Positions 38,525 through 47,642 of a stretch of DNA of 64,000 nucleotides are shown piece after piece; position 1 is the first letter of the stretch; each line of letters opens with the position of its first letter. The stretch covers positions 4,194,001-4,258,000 of the forward strand of contig NZ_CP047135.1 of the NCBI RefSeq assembly GCF_009832905.1. Reading direction: 5' to 3'. The DNA is from Stenotrophomonas sp. 364 (GTDB lineage: Bacteria > Pseudomonadota > Gammaproteobacteria > Xanthomonadales > Xanthomonadaceae). The translations under genes and the position numbers were made by a program. The notes beneath the pieces are model-generated. The model ran no database searches. It was given only the letters and a program-made list of their open reading frames with translations, and was not told the origin of the DNA.

Positions 38525-41500
38525 TCAGCCGTTGTCGCGCAGGAACCGCGCCATCGAAGACACACCGGGGACGCGCGGTGCGAACTCGCCGGCCACGTCG
38601 ATGAAGCCGCGCATGACCGCGATCTCGCGCGGGTTGCGGTTGAGCGCATCGCGCACGTCCGGGTCGGCGCCCGCACGCATGAGGCGCTGCACCAGCAACG
38701 GCAGGCCGTGCAGGGCCGCCAGATGCAGCGGACCAAACCCGCGTGGATCGCGTACGTCCAGCGACACGTCCTCGTCGAGCAGGCGTTCCACCGCCGCCAG
38801 CACCACCTGTTCGTCGCAGGCGGTACCCGGTTCGGCACGCGCGCCCAGCAGCAGCAGCAGCGGCGTCACCGAGCCCGCGGCGGCCTGGTCCGGTTCGGCG
38901 CCGGCCAGCAGCAGGGTGTCGAGCAGGGCAAGCAGGCGCGAGCGGTCGCGTGCGCTGAATCCGTACAGCGCCGCGCAATGCAGCGGGCCCAGCTGCTGCG
39001 CGTCGCCGGCATGCACGTTGGCGCCGGCGGTGAGCAGGCGCGCAACGATGTCGGGCAGGCCCAGCGCAGAGGCCAGCATCAGCACGGTGACACCGCCCGG
39101 CAGGCGGTATTCCAGTTCGGCGCCGGCGTCGAGCAGCGCCGACACGATGTCGATCTGGCGCATGCTGACCGCCGCCGACAACGGCGTGGCGCCGCTGGCC
39201 GCCGCGTGCTGCGGGTTGGCACCGCGCGCCAGCAGCAGGTCGACCACGGCCAGGTGACCGCCGCCGGCGGCGCGCAGCAGGGCGGTGCAGCCCTGCGCAT
39301 CCACCACGTCCACGGCAAACCCCAGGTCGATCAGGCGACGCACTGCATCGGCGTCGCCGGACATGGCGGCCGCCGGCAGGTCGGCGTCACGCAGGACGCG
39401 GCGCGGCAACGGCCACACCCGCCAGTCCAGCCAATCGGCGAGGTCGCGGCGACCGATCGACAGCGCCACGCCCAGCGGCGTCTGGCCATCGGCCGCGCGT
39501 GCTTCCGGCGAAGCGCCTTGCTGCACCAGCAGTTTCAGCGAGCCCTCGCGGGCCAGCGCCGTGGCCAGGTGCAGGGCGGTCATGCCGTGACTGTCGCGGG
39601 CCTCACGGTCCACGCCCAGTACCAGCAGCGCGTGCTGCAGCCGCAACCAGCCCAGCCGCACGGCCAGTGACAGCGGCGGATCGCCCGCTGGTGACGGGGC
39701 GAACGGATCGGCGCCGCGCTCCAGCAGTTCCAGGGCCAGCTGCTCCAGGCCCCGCGAGGCGTGGTCATGCTGGGCGCAGGCACTGAGCAGACGGGCCAGG
39801 CCACCGCGACCGGCCGGCGAGACGCCGCGGCGCAGCAGCACCTGCAGTGCCGGCACGGCATCGTTGCCGCGTGCCAGCAGGGCGAACATCGGGGTGTCGC
39901 CGCAGGCGTCGAGCACTTCCGGCGCGGCACCATGGGCCAGCAGCCAGTCGACCGCCTGCGGATCCAGCGCCAGTTCGGCGTCGTGCAGCAGGCCGCCCAG
40001 TTCCTGCGGATCGCACAGCCGCGCCAGCGCGGCCATGCCGTCGAAATTGCCGAACCCCAGCGCGTCGCGCAGCAGGTCCAGCGGCGGCCGGTCCGGCAGC
40101 GTCGGGGTGGACGGGTCCGCGTCTGCATCGGCGGTGCCCAGGCCATCGGTGACCGACGCCGGCAGCGGGTAGCTGCGGTCGAGCAGCGAGACGATGGTCC
40201 AGCGGCCGGCGCTTGCGGCGATGTCGACGGCGCGACGGCCCTGCGGATCGGGCACGTCGGCGGCGATGCCCAGTTCCAGCAGGCGGCGCACCAGCAGCGG
40301 CGACACGCTGTCGGCCATGCAGGCCAGCAGTACGGCGTTGCGCCCTTCCAGGTCGACCGCGTTGAGGTCGGGCTTGTGCGGCAGCAGGTGTTCGATCACG
40401 GCGGCACGGCCACCGCGGGCGGCTTCCAGCCACGGCGTGCGTGACAGGGCGTCGCGCGATTCCAGGTTGGCGCCGGCGGCCAGCAGGACGTCGATGATGT
40501 CGACATGGCCAGCCAGGGCGGCTTCGTGCAGGGCGCTGCGGCGCTGGCGGTCGCGCGCGTCGGCGCGGGCCTTGTGCTTGAGCAGCAGCTGCACGCCCGC
40601 CGGATCGTCTTCTTCGGTACCGGCGGCGGCCAGCAGGACCGGGGTGCCATCGGCCGGCTCGGTTTTGGCGCCGCGCTCGAGCAGGAACCGCGCCAGGCGC
40701 CAGTTGCCAACCTGGCAGGCCACGGCCAGGGGCGACCAGCTGTCCTTGTTGAGTGCGTCCACTTCGGCGGCGGCATCGCGCAACAGTGCGGCCACGCCCG
40801 GGTCGGAACTGCGGGCAGCATGATGCAACGGGGTGTTGCCGTCGCTGTCGACGGCGCGCGAATCGGCGCCGTTGGCCAGCAGGGTCATGACGGCTTCGGG
40901 ACGGCCGTGCCAGCTGTCGCGGGTGGCGGCCAGCAACGGGGTCATGCCCCGGTAGGGGGCATTGATGTCGACGCCGCGCGCGATCAGTTCGCGCAGCAGG
41001 CGCAGGTCGGGCAGCACGGCAGCGAGCACCGGCAGGTTGCGCTGGTCGCGCCAGGCTGGATCGGGCAGGCCGTGCGGGTCGGCACCGGCGGCGAGCAGCT
41101 GCAGGGCGCGGTCGACGCGGCCGCTGCGGGCGGCATCGTACAAGGCAGGCAGGTGTTCGTGCGTGCCCAGCGGCTCCAGCGGCTGGGGTTCGGCGGCGTG
41201 CGCGGCGAAGGCGCTGGCCGCGTCGTTGTCGAGGTCGGCCGGGCCACGCACGGCCAGCGGGGCGGCGGGGGTGATGGCCTGCAGCAGCAGGTGCGCCAGC
41301 GGTGAGAGGACGACGATGGCGAGGGTGAGCGGCCAGCGCAGCGCATCGGAGACCAGGCCCGGCCAGGCGGGCAGCACCACCAGGGCGCAGACCACGACGA
41401 CGAGGGCGGCGACGGCCAGGCCACGCCAGGCGCTCAGGTCACGGCCGGACAGGGCCTGCCAGTGGTCGGTGAGGCTGCCATCGGTGCGTTCGATTTCATT

Positions 41501-41863
41501 CCACAGCGGCCAGGTACGCCAGACGCCGAGCAGGGCGGCGCTGACGGCGACGCTGAGGCCGAGGACGGCGGCGAGGCTGCCGCTGTCATGCAGTGCGCCG
41601 AGCGGCCAGGCGACCAGTGCGGCCAGCAGCACGGGGCCGGCGACCCAGGGGGCCAGCAGTGCGGGCAGTTCCTGGCGCAGGAGCTGGGCGAGCGGATGCA
41701 CGGGGCGGGTGCGGCGCCACCAGGAGATGCCGAGGGCGAACGCTGGCTGTGCGAGGGCGACACCGAGCGCGGCCGGTACGCCGCCGAGTGCGGCGGCGAG
41801 GGCCAGGAGGACGCCGGCGGCCAGGGCGATGGCGGTGGCGCGGCTGCGCAGGGCGTCAGTCAT
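38525..41863 (-). CDS. Large membrane-anchored ankyrin-repeat protein
   Basis: The 1112-residue protein has five or six hydrophobic segments in the first ~200 residues, then ankyrin repeats over almost all the rest (units such as [23 protein letters not shown] and [25 protein letters not shown]). I count at least fifteen recognisable units. A membrane anchor with a long cytoplasmic ankyrin solenoid suggests a scaffold; partners are unknown. Its start overlaps the YcgL gene end by eight bases, so YcgL is translated first on the same message. Confidence 0.85.
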   Translation of the reverse strand: MTDALRSRATAIALAAGVLLALAAALGGVPAALGVALAQPAFALGISWWRRTRPVHPLAQLLRQELPALLAPWVAGPVLLAALVAWPLGALHDSGSLAAVLGLSVAVSAALLGVWRTWPLWNEIERTDGSLTDHWQALSGRDLSAWRGLAVAALVVVVCALVVLPAWPGLVSDALRWPLTLAIVVLSPLAHLLLQAITPAAPLAVRGPADLDNDAASAFAAHAAEPQPLEPLGTHEHLPALYDAARSGRVDRALQLLAAGADPHGLPDPAWRDQRNLPVLAAVLPDLRLLRELIARGVDINAPYRGMTPLLAATRDSWHGRPEAVMTLLANGADSRAVDSDGNTPLHHAARSSDPGVAALLRDAAAEVDALNKDSWSPLAVACQVGNWRLARFLLERGAKTEPADGTPVLLAAAGTEEDDPAGVQLLLKHKARADARDRQRRSALHEAALAGHVDIIDVLLAAGANLESRDALSRTPWLEAARGGRAAVIEHLLPHKPDLNAVDLEGRNAVLLACMADSVSPLLVRRLLELGIAADVPDPQGRRAVDIAASAGRWTIVSLLDRSYPLPASVTDGLGTADADADPSTPTLPDRPPLDLLRDALGFGNFDGMAALARLCDPQELGGLLHDAELALDPQAVDWLLAHGAAPEVLDACGDTPMFALLARGNDAVPALQVLLRRGVSPAGRGGLARLLSACAQHDHASRGLEQLALELLERGADPFAPSPAGDPPLSLAVRLGWLRLQHALLVLGVDREARDSHGMTALHLATALAREGSLKLLVQQGASPEARAADGQTPLGVALSIGRRDLADWLDWRVWPLPRRVLRDADLPAAAMSGDADAVRRLIDLGFAVDVVDAQGCTALLRAAGGGHLAVVDLLLARGANPQHAAASGATPLSAAVSMRQIDIVSALLDAGAELEYRLPGGVTVLMLASALGLPDIVARLLTAGANVHAGDAQQLGPLHCAALYGFSARDRSRLLALLDTLLLAGAEPDQAAAGSVTPLLLLLGARAEPGTACDEQVVLAAVERLLDEDVSLDVRDPRGFGPLHLAALHGLPLLVQRLMRAGADPDVRDALNRNPREIAVMRGFIDVAGEFAPRVPGVSSMARFLRDNG

Positions 41864-42122
41864 CGCGGCGCGGTACGCGCACGGGGGCGACCAGCGGCGG
41901 GGGCATCTGCAGATGGAAGCCGCGTTCGGCGAGGTTGGCGCGCACTTGCGCGGCGTCGGCCAGGGCGAGGCGACGGTCGGGGGTCAGGGCGACTTCAAGG
42001 ACGAATGCGAACGGCGCCAGGCTGGCCTTCAACGCGTCGGGTACGGCGTTGAAGTCATCACGGACGGCGAGGTAGACGTAAGTGTCCTGCTTGCGTTGGC
42101 TTTTGTAGACGTAGGCTTGCAT
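41856..42122 (-). CDS. YcgL-domain protein
   Basis: The 88-residue protein matches the YcgL family: [24 protein letters not shown] at the start and [17 protein letters not shown] near the end. The family is a small alpha/beta protein of unknown function that is widespread in gammaproteobacteria. The start at 42122 gives the conserved N-terminus; a longer frame to 42179 does not. It is coupled by overlap to the ankyrin gene. Confidence 0.88.
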   Translation of the reverse strand: MQAYVYKSQRKQDTYVYLAVRDDFNAVPDALKASLAPFAFVLEVALTPDRRLALADAAQVRANLAERGFHLQMPPPLVAPVRVPRRDD

Positions 42123-42352
42123 TGCCCGCGGGGCTTGGCCCTGGCAGTAGATAGGATGATTGTGGAGTAAAGCAGGCAAGGGGGAAAGCCGGGAGCGGGC
42201 TTAACTGGCGGTTTGATGGCGCGCGGCAGATTCAGGTTCATCAATGTCGCGGGGTTGTTCAGGTGGGTTTGGTGGTTTTGTCCGGTTTTTTGGAGCTAAA
42301 GCTACAGCCAGAGCCAGAGCTGGATCAAAAGCAGCGCCGCCTTTCGCGGGGG

Positions 42353-42460
42353 AGCGCTGGGGAGGGTGGATATCCGGGGCACGCTGCAAGTACATCCTTG
42401 TAAGCTCCGTCGCCGCATCCATGCGGCTCAGGGCCCCGGATATCCACCCTCCCCAACGCT
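42353..42460 (+). repeat. Composite palindromic element, copy B
   Basis: Outer arms 42353-42380 and 42433-42460 match as inverted copies at 27 of 28 positions. The conserved strand (ACGCTGCAAGTACATCCTTG) and an inner GCCG-CATCCATG-CGGC hairpin lie between them. The arm sequence is unrelated to copies A and C. It belongs to the gene-free island 42123-42959, which also holds copy C, a REP relic and a tandem repeat. I see no gene there. Confidence 0.85.
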
Positions 42461-42551
42461 TTCAGAAATTTCTGGTGCTTTTGGCGAGCAGGGCAACAGC
42501 CACGGCAGCAGCCGGAGCGGAGCACCGGTTTTCTTGGCGTGGGAGGAAGAG

Positions 42552-42575
42552 CTGCCGAGCGTGGCTCGGCAATAC
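42552..42575 (-). repeat. REP-like hairpin, SMAG variant
   Basis: Read on the minus strand it begins GTATTGCCGAGCC and folds around ACG. The GTAT head is a variant of the usual GTAG. It lies between palindromic copies B and C. Confidence 0.6.
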
Positions 42576-42671
42576 CAGCAGGTCGCGCGGCCTTGGGTCA
42601 GGTGGCGCCTTGGTCTGAGCTTTAGCCTTGCCGGTGACTTTGCCGTTCCATGCGAACCGACACACTGTCCT

Positions 42672-42780
42672 AGGGCAGGCCTGTGTGGGTTGCCGGGGCC
42701 GTGTGTTGCCATGGATGGCAACACCGAGCATCCAGGGACGGATTTACGGCGTGCCCCGGAAACCCACACAGGCCTGCCCT
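42672..42780 (-). repeat. Composite palindromic element, copy C
   Basis: Outer arms 42672-42699 and 42753-42780 match as inverted copies at 27 of 28 positions. The conserved strand lies on the minus strand (ACGCCGTAAATCCGTCCCTG), with an inner GTGTTGC-CATCCATG-GCAACAC stem. It is opposite in orientation to copy B, about 210 bases away. Confidence 0.85.
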
Positions 42781-42806
42781 CCCCGGCACAGGTGAAAAAT
42801 CGCTTT

Positions 42807-42899
<93 letters not shown>

Positions 42900-42959
42900 C
42901 GTCGATCGAAGAACAACGCGCAGCCACCGCCCCCATCGGAGCGGTGGCTGGCGGCAGTC

Positions 42960-43397
42960 TTACTTGACCTTGGCGTAGGTGCCCTTGAGGGCGACCCCGG
43001 CCATGATCGTGCCGGCGTAGCACTCGTAGTTGGTGGTGCTCTTGAACTCGTTCTTCTTGTAGTAGCTCACGATGTCCACCACCGCGTTGGCGTTGCGCGA
43101 CTTGGCGCCGTCCTGCAGCGCGCGCAGCGCCGACAGGGCGACCCAGCGGCAGGCTTCCTCGTCGCTCTTGTTGGCCGCGTTGGTCTTCTTGTTGGTCACG
43201 TCTTCGCCCAGGCGCTGCTGCACGTTGACCTTCTCGCCGGCCAGATAGAAGCGCACGCTGCCGTCGATGCCGGCATCACGGGCGGCCTGCGAGCTCACCA
43301 GCTCACGCAGCGATTGTTCAACACGGGTGTCACGGGCCTGGGCGGTGCTGGCGACGGCGAGCAGCGCGGTGGCGGCAATCAGGGCAAAACGACGCAT
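42960..43397 (-). CDS. Small exported protein next to the pigment cluster
   Basis: The 145-residue product has a Sec signal (MRRFALIAATALLAVASTAQA). The mature part resembles the small exported proteins often mislabelled excinuclease ATPase subunit, with a YbjQ-like core (NANAVVDIVSYYKKNEF...YECYAGTIMAGVALKG). Two cysteines are present. AAGGAG lies before the ATG and a hairpin separates it from the upstream ketosynthase gene, so it may have its own transcript. Similar genes accompany other aryl polyene clusters; its role there is unknown. Confidence 0.75.
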   Translation of the reverse strand: MRRFALIAATALLAVASTAQARDTRVEQSLRELVSSQAARDAGIDGSVRFYLAGEKVNVQQRLGEDVTNKKTNAANKSDEEACRWVALSALRALQDGAKSRNANAVVDIVSYYKKNEFKSTTNYECYAGTIMAGVALKGTYAKVK

Positions 43398-43443
43398 TCA
43401 ACTTTCTCCTTGTTGGTAGGACGCGGGGTGGTGCTGGGAAGAA

Positions 43444-43463
43444 CCGACCCGTGCCCGGGTCGG
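43444..43463 (-). terminator. Hairpin at the end of the APE operon
   Basis: CCGACCC / GGGTCGG stem with a six-base loop, followed on the minus strand by TTCTTCCC. It lies ten bases past the last ketosynthase stop and could end the long transcript. Confidence 0.5.
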
Positions 43464-43473
43464 GTGGATCAGA

Positions 43474-44715
43474 TCAGGCCTGCCAGCGGCGGAAGATCAA
43501 CGAGGTGTTGATGCCACCGAAGGCGAAGTTGTTGCTCATCACGTACTCGGGCTGCAGCGCGCGGCCCTCGCCCTGGATGTAGTCCAGCGCGCCGCAGCGC
43601 GGGTCCACCTCATGCAGGTTCAAGGTCGGTGCGAACCAGCCCTCGCGCATCATCTCGATGGTCATCCAGGCCTCGAACGCACCGCAGGCGCCCAGCATGT
43701 GGCCCACATAGCTCTTCAGCGAACTGATCGGCATGCCCGGACCGAACACCTGCGCGGTGGCCTGGGTCTCGGCGATGTCGCCATGGTCGGTCGCCGTGCC
43801 GTGCGCGTTCACGTAGCCGATCTGCGCTGCCTCCAGGCCCGCGTCTTCCAGCGCCAGACGCATCGCCTGGGCCATGGTGTCCGCGCTCGGCTGGGTGACG
43901 TGCTGGCCGTCGCTGTTGGTGCCATACCCGACCACCTCGGCCAGGATCGTCGCCCCGCGTGCCTGCGCGTGCTCCAGCTCTTCCAGGATCAGCGTGCCGG
44001 CGCCCTCGCCCAGCACCAGGCCATCGCGGTGCGCGTCGAACGGGCTCGGCGTGGTCTGCGGCGCATCGTTGCGCACGCTGGTGGCAAACAGCGTGTCGAA
44101 CACCGCCGCAGCCGTGGCATCCAGCTGCTCGGCGCCCCCGGTGACCATCACCAACTGCTTGCCCCCGCGGATCGCCTCGTAGCCGGCACCCACGCCCTGG
44201 CTGCCCGACGTACAGGCGCTGGACGTGGTGTACACACGACCGGACAACCCGAAGAACACCCCGATGTTGACCGGCGAGGTGTGGCTCATCATTTTCAGGT
44301 AGGTAGTGGCGCTGATGCCGTCGGTGGTGTGTTCGTGCAGCATGCGGCCAAATTCAGCGGTGGCCTCGTGGCTGCCCGACGATGAGCCATAGGCCACGCC
44401 GGCCATGCCACTGCGCAGCACCGGGTGGCCGAGCAGGCCGGCCGATTCCAGCGCCAGTTCGGTGGCGCGCACCGACATCACCGCCACCTTGCCCATGCTG
44501 CGGGTGGTCTTGCGGTTGTAGTGCGCCGGCAGGTCGTAGTCCTGCACGGGCGCGGCCAGGCGCGTGTTGAGGCCGTCGAACACTTCCCACTCGGGGATGT
44601 AGCGCACCGCGTTGACGCGTGCGTGCAGGCGCTCGCGGATGCTCGGCCAGTCGTGGCCCAGCGGGCTGAGCGCGGCGGCACCGGTGACCACCACGCGACG
44701 TTCGGTTCGGCTCAT
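43474..44715 (-). CDS. Beta-ketoacyl-ACP synthase of the aryl polyene pathway (FabF-like)
   Basis: A 413-residue condensing enzyme with the Cys-His-His set intact: SSACTSG (cysteine near residue 168), NAHGTATDHGD and GHMLGACGA. Together with the chain-length-type partner it should extend the aryl polyene by malonyl units on the carrier protein. The start overlaps the ketoreductase stop as TGATG. It is the last core gene of the operon. Confidence 0.9.
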   Translation of the reverse strand: MSRTERRVVVTGAAALSPLGHDWPSIRERLHARVNAVRYIPEWEVFDGLNTRLAAPVQDYDLPAHYNRKTTRSMGKVAVMSVRATELALESAGLLGHPVLRSGMAGVAYGSSSGSHEATAEFGRMLHEHTTDGISATTYLKMMSHTSPVNIGVFFGLSGRVYTTSSACTSGSQGVGAGYEAIRGGKQLVMVTGGAEQLDATAAAVFDTLFATSVRNDAPQTTPSPFDAHRDGLVLGEGAGTLILEELEHAQARGATILAEVVGYGTNSDGQHVTQPSADTMAQAMRLALEDAGLEAAQIGYVNAHGTATDHGDIAETQATAQVFGPGMPISSLKSYVGHMLGACGAFEAWMTIEMMREGWFAPTLNLHEVDPRCGALDYIQGEGRALQPEYVMSNNFAFGGINTSLIFRRWQA

Positions 44716-45446
44716 CAGACCATGCCTCCATTGACCGAGATCACCTGGCGGGTGATGTAGCCGGCCGATTCGGACAGCAGGAAGGACACCGCATGGGCGA
44801 CCTCGTCCGGCTGGCCCATGCGCCCGGCGGGAATCAGTTTGAGCGCGTGGTCCAGCACTTCCTGGTTGATCATGTCGGTCTCGATCAGGCCCGGGGCCAC
44901 GCAGTTGACGGTGATCGCGCGGCTGGCCAGCTCCAGCGCCAGCGCCTTGGTGGCGCCGATGATGCCGGCCTTGGCCGCGCTGTAGTTGGTCTGCCCGCGG
45001 TTGCCGACCAGCCCCGACACCGACGACAGGGTGACGATGCGGCCCGGCTTGCGCCGCCGCACCATCGGCATCACCAGCGGATGCAGCACGTTGTAGAAAC
45101 TGTCCAGGTTGGTGTGCACCACCGCGTCCCAGTCTTCGGCGGGCATCGCCGGGAACGCGCCGTCGCGGGCGATGCCTGCGTTGCAGACCACCCCGTAGTA
45201 GGCGCCGTGCGCCTCCACGTCGGCCTCCAGCGCGGTACGCGCAGCGTCGCGGTCGGCCACGTCGAACATCAGCACGCGGGCCTGCCGGCCCAGTGCCTGG
45301 ATCTGGGCCACCACGTCCTGTGCTTCCTCGATGCGGCTGCGGCAATGCACCACCACATCGAAACCGTCGCGCGCGATGCGCAGCGCGATGGCGCGGCCGA
45401 TGCCCCGGCTGGCGCCGGTCACCAGCACTGTGAGATTCCCTGTCAT
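44715..45446 (-). CDS. 3-ketoacyl-ACP reductase of the aryl polyene pathway (FabG-like)
   Basis: The 243-residue short-chain dehydrogenase has TGASRGIGRAIA for NADP(H), the NAG motif (CNAGIARDGAF), the catalytic serine in LSSVSG, YSAAK (YxxxK) and the C-terminal GGMV. It reduces the beta-keto group in each extension round. It is coupled on both sides by four-base or TGATG overlaps. Confidence 0.92.
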   Translation of the reverse strand: MTGNLTVLVTGASRGIGRAIALRIARDGFDVVVHCRSRIEEAQDVVAQIQALGRQARVLMFDVADRDAARTALEADVEAHGAYYGVVCNAGIARDGAFPAMPAEDWDAVVHTNLDSFYNVLHPLVMPMVRRRKPGRIVTLSSVSGLVGNRGQTNYSAAKAGIIGATKALALELASRAITVNCVAPGLIETDMINQEVLDHALKLIPAGRMGQPDEVAHAVSFLLSESAGYITRQVISVNGGMV

Positions 45447-45898
45447 GCCTCTCCACTCTCCAGATAAGCCATCGCATCGCGTGGTTCGAACACCGATACG
45501 TTGGCGACCGCCAATTCGGTAGCGCCTGCCAGGATCCGGCAGGCGAACATGCCCAGCCCATTTTCGCCCATCAGCTCGCACTGTGCCTCTACCCGCAGGC
45601 AGCTGCCGGCGGCGAAGTACGGCTGGTGCGCGGTGTAGCGGCGGGTGCCCAGCAGGAACCCGATCGAGGGCTCGCGCCCGGCCTGGCGTGCCTTGCAGCC
45701 TGCCCACGCGGCGATCGCCTGGGCCATGTATTCCACGCCCACCCAGGCCGGAACGCCCTCGGCATGGTTGAACAGGCCCTGATGGGGAACGTCCACCTCG
45801 ACCACGATCGACTCCGGCTGCCAGTCCAGCAGACGGTCGATCAGGCGCATGCTGTCGCGGTGGGGCAGCACCTCATCGATGTTCAGCGGCAGCTGCAT
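45443..45898 (-). CDS. Beta-hydroxyacyl-ACP dehydratase, ApeP-like hotdog protein
   Basis: The 151-residue single hotdog domain resembles the ApeP/FabA-like dehydratases: LPHRDSMRLIDRLLDW, then WVGVEYMAQAIAAWAG, and the loop GFLLGTRRYTAHQPYFAAG. It should remove water after ketoreduction, giving the conjugated double bonds. The start overlaps the upstream ketosynthase by sixteen bases. Confidence 0.85.
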   Translation of the reverse strand: MQLPLNIDEVLPHRDSMRLIDRLLDWQPESIVVEVDVPHQGLFNHAEGVPAWVGVEYMAQAIAAWAGCKARQAGREPSIGFLLGTRRYTAHQPYFAAGSCLRVEAQCELMGENGLGMFACRILAGATELAVANVSVFEPRDAMAYLESGEA

Positions 45899-47094
45899 GC
45901 TTGTCCTTTCGCCAGGGCCAGGACGGCATTGCTGCCGCCAAAGGCGAACGAGTGGCTGAGCACGTGCTGCGGCGCCCGGGCGGCGTGGGTGCCTGGTGCC
46001 ACCAGCGCGAGCGCCGGCAACGCGGCGTCGCCCTGCCCGTCCCACCAGTGGGTGGGCAGCTGCTGCTGCGGATTGTCGGCCAGCACCATCCAGCACAGCG
46101 CCGCTTCGATCGCCCCGGACGCGCCCAGGGTGTGGCCGGTCAGCGGCTTGGTCGAGCTGGCCGGCACCGTGGTGCCCAGCACCGCCGCCACGGCCTGGCT
46201 TTCCATCGCGTCGTTGTGACCGGTGGCAGTGCCGTGCAGGTTCACGTAATCCACCTGCGACGGCGCCCAGCCGGCCCGGTCCAGCGCCTGCTGCATGGCG
46301 TCGATCGCGCCGCGTGCCTGCGGGTCCGGCGCGGACATGTGGTGTGCGTCGGACGACTCGCCCCACCCGGCCAGGCACACCGGGCCGGGCGTCGCGGTCA
46401 TCAGGAACAGTGCGGCGCCCTCGCCGATGTTGATGCCGTTGCGGTTGGCCGAGAACGGGTTGCAGCGCGCCACCGAGACCGACTCCAGCGCGCTGAAGCC
46501 GGCCACGGTGAACCGGCACATCGAATCGGCACCGCCGGCCACCACCGCGTCCACCACCCCGGCCCGCAGCAGGCGCGCGGCGGCCATCAGCGCCTTGGCG
46601 CTGGACGAGCAGGCGGTGGAGATGGTCCAGGCCGGCCCGGTGCTGCCGATGCGCTCACGCACGAACCGCGCCGAGGTGCCCATTTCCTGCTGTGCGTAAT
46701 CGAAGCCCGGCGGCCACTGGCCGCTTTCGCGATGGCAGCGCAGCGCGTTTTCCGATTCCCCGATGCCCGAGGTACTGGTGCCGATGATCACCGCCACCCG
46801 GTCGGCGCCATGACGCGCGATGGCCGCGTCCACGGCCGGGCGGATCTGCACCAGGGCCGCCTCGAGCAGGGCGTTGTTGCGCCCGCGCAGCGCCACCGGC
46901 AGCGCGGACAGGTCCGGCAGTGGGGTGGTCACTTCGCCCAGGGCCAGGGTGCGGCCGGCGATGATCTGGTCGTTGTCGCGGAGCCCGCCGGGCTGGTCGG
47001 CAAACAGGCCGGCGCGCACCTGCGCGCGGTCGCCGCCGAGCGCGCAGACCACGCCAAGGTCATTCAGATAGATCGCGCTGCTGCTACTGCTCAC
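45883..47094 (-). CDS. Beta-ketoacyl-ACP synthase of the aryl polyene pathway, second copy
   Basis: A 403-residue ketosynthase with a complete active site: STACSSS (cysteine near residue 162), NLHGTATGHND and GHTLGASGA. It resembles the other ketosynthase of APE clusters, thought to act with a different partner or at a different chain stage. The start is GTG and overlaps the lipoprotein gene stop by four bases. Confidence 0.88.
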   Translation of the reverse strand: MSSSSSAIYLNDLGVVCALGGDRAQVRAGLFADQPGGLRDNDQIIAGRTLALGEVTTPLPDLSALPVALRGRNNALLEAALVQIRPAVDAAIARHGADRVAVIIGTSTSGIGESENALRCHRESGQWPPGFDYAQQEMGTSARFVRERIGSTGPAWTISTACSSSAKALMAAARLLRAGVVDAVVAGGADSMCRFTVAGFSALESVSVARCNPFSANRNGINIGEGAALFLMTATPGPVCLAGWGESSDAHHMSAPDPQARGAIDAMQQALDRAGWAPSQVDYVNLHGTATGHNDAMESQAVAAVLGTTVPASSTKPLTGHTLGASGAIEAALCWMVLADNPQQQLPTHWWDGQGDAALPALALVAPGTHAARAPQHVLSHSFAFGGSNAVLALAKGQACSCR

Positions 47095-47642
47095 GGCGGT
47101 GCCTGTCCCATGTCCAACGATTCAATCACCAGTTCATAGCCTTCGGCCAGGTTGCGCAGGCGCACGCGGCCATCGGGCAGCGGTTCCACCAGCAGCCACG
47201 CCTTGCCGGCCTGCTCCAGGCGGCGCTCGCGGCCTTCCTCGACCAGGGTCCAGCCCGCCGGCAGGGCGGCGCGGATGGCCTGCGCCGGCCACAGCGCGAA
47301 CTGCAGGTCGTCCAGCACGCGCTCGCCGCGCACCTGCGGCGGCAGCCACGGCGCGCGGGTCTGTTCCAGCGTGGTGCCGTCCCAGACCATGCGCACGCCG
47401 GTCTGGCCCATGGCCTGCACCGCCAGACGCACTTGGCTGCCGTCGGCTTCCAGCAACGCATCCAGCTCGCGTTCGTGGGTGCCGAAGCGGAACTGCAGGC
47501 GCTGCTGCAGCTGCAACGGCTGCGGCAGCGCCGACGGCGCCAGCTGCAGGGGGGGCAGCTGCACCAGCGGCGCGGGCATTCGGGTGCTGGCGCAGGAGGC
47601 CAGCAGCACGCAGACAAGCAACAGGACGATCAGCCGCTGCAC
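47091..47642 (-). CDS. DUF3261 lipoprotein of the APE cluster
   Basis: The 183-residue protein has a lipoprotein signal with lipobox LLASC. The rest follows the DUF3261 pattern found in APE clusters (LLEADGSQVRLAVQAMGQTGVRMVWDG). An outer-membrane role in pigment transfer, next to the LolA-like carrier, is plausible but unproven. The start is GTG, inside the end of the flavoprotein gene. Confidence 0.82.
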   Translation of the reverse strand: MQRLIVLLLVCVLLASCASTRMPAPLVQLPPLQLAPSALPQPLQLQQRLQFRFGTHERELDALLEADGSQVRLAVQAMGQTGVRMVWDGTTLEQTRAPWLPPQVRGERVLDDLQFALWPAQAIRAALPAGWTLVEEGRERRLEQAGKAWLLVEPLPDGRVRLRNLAEGYELVIESLDMGQAPP

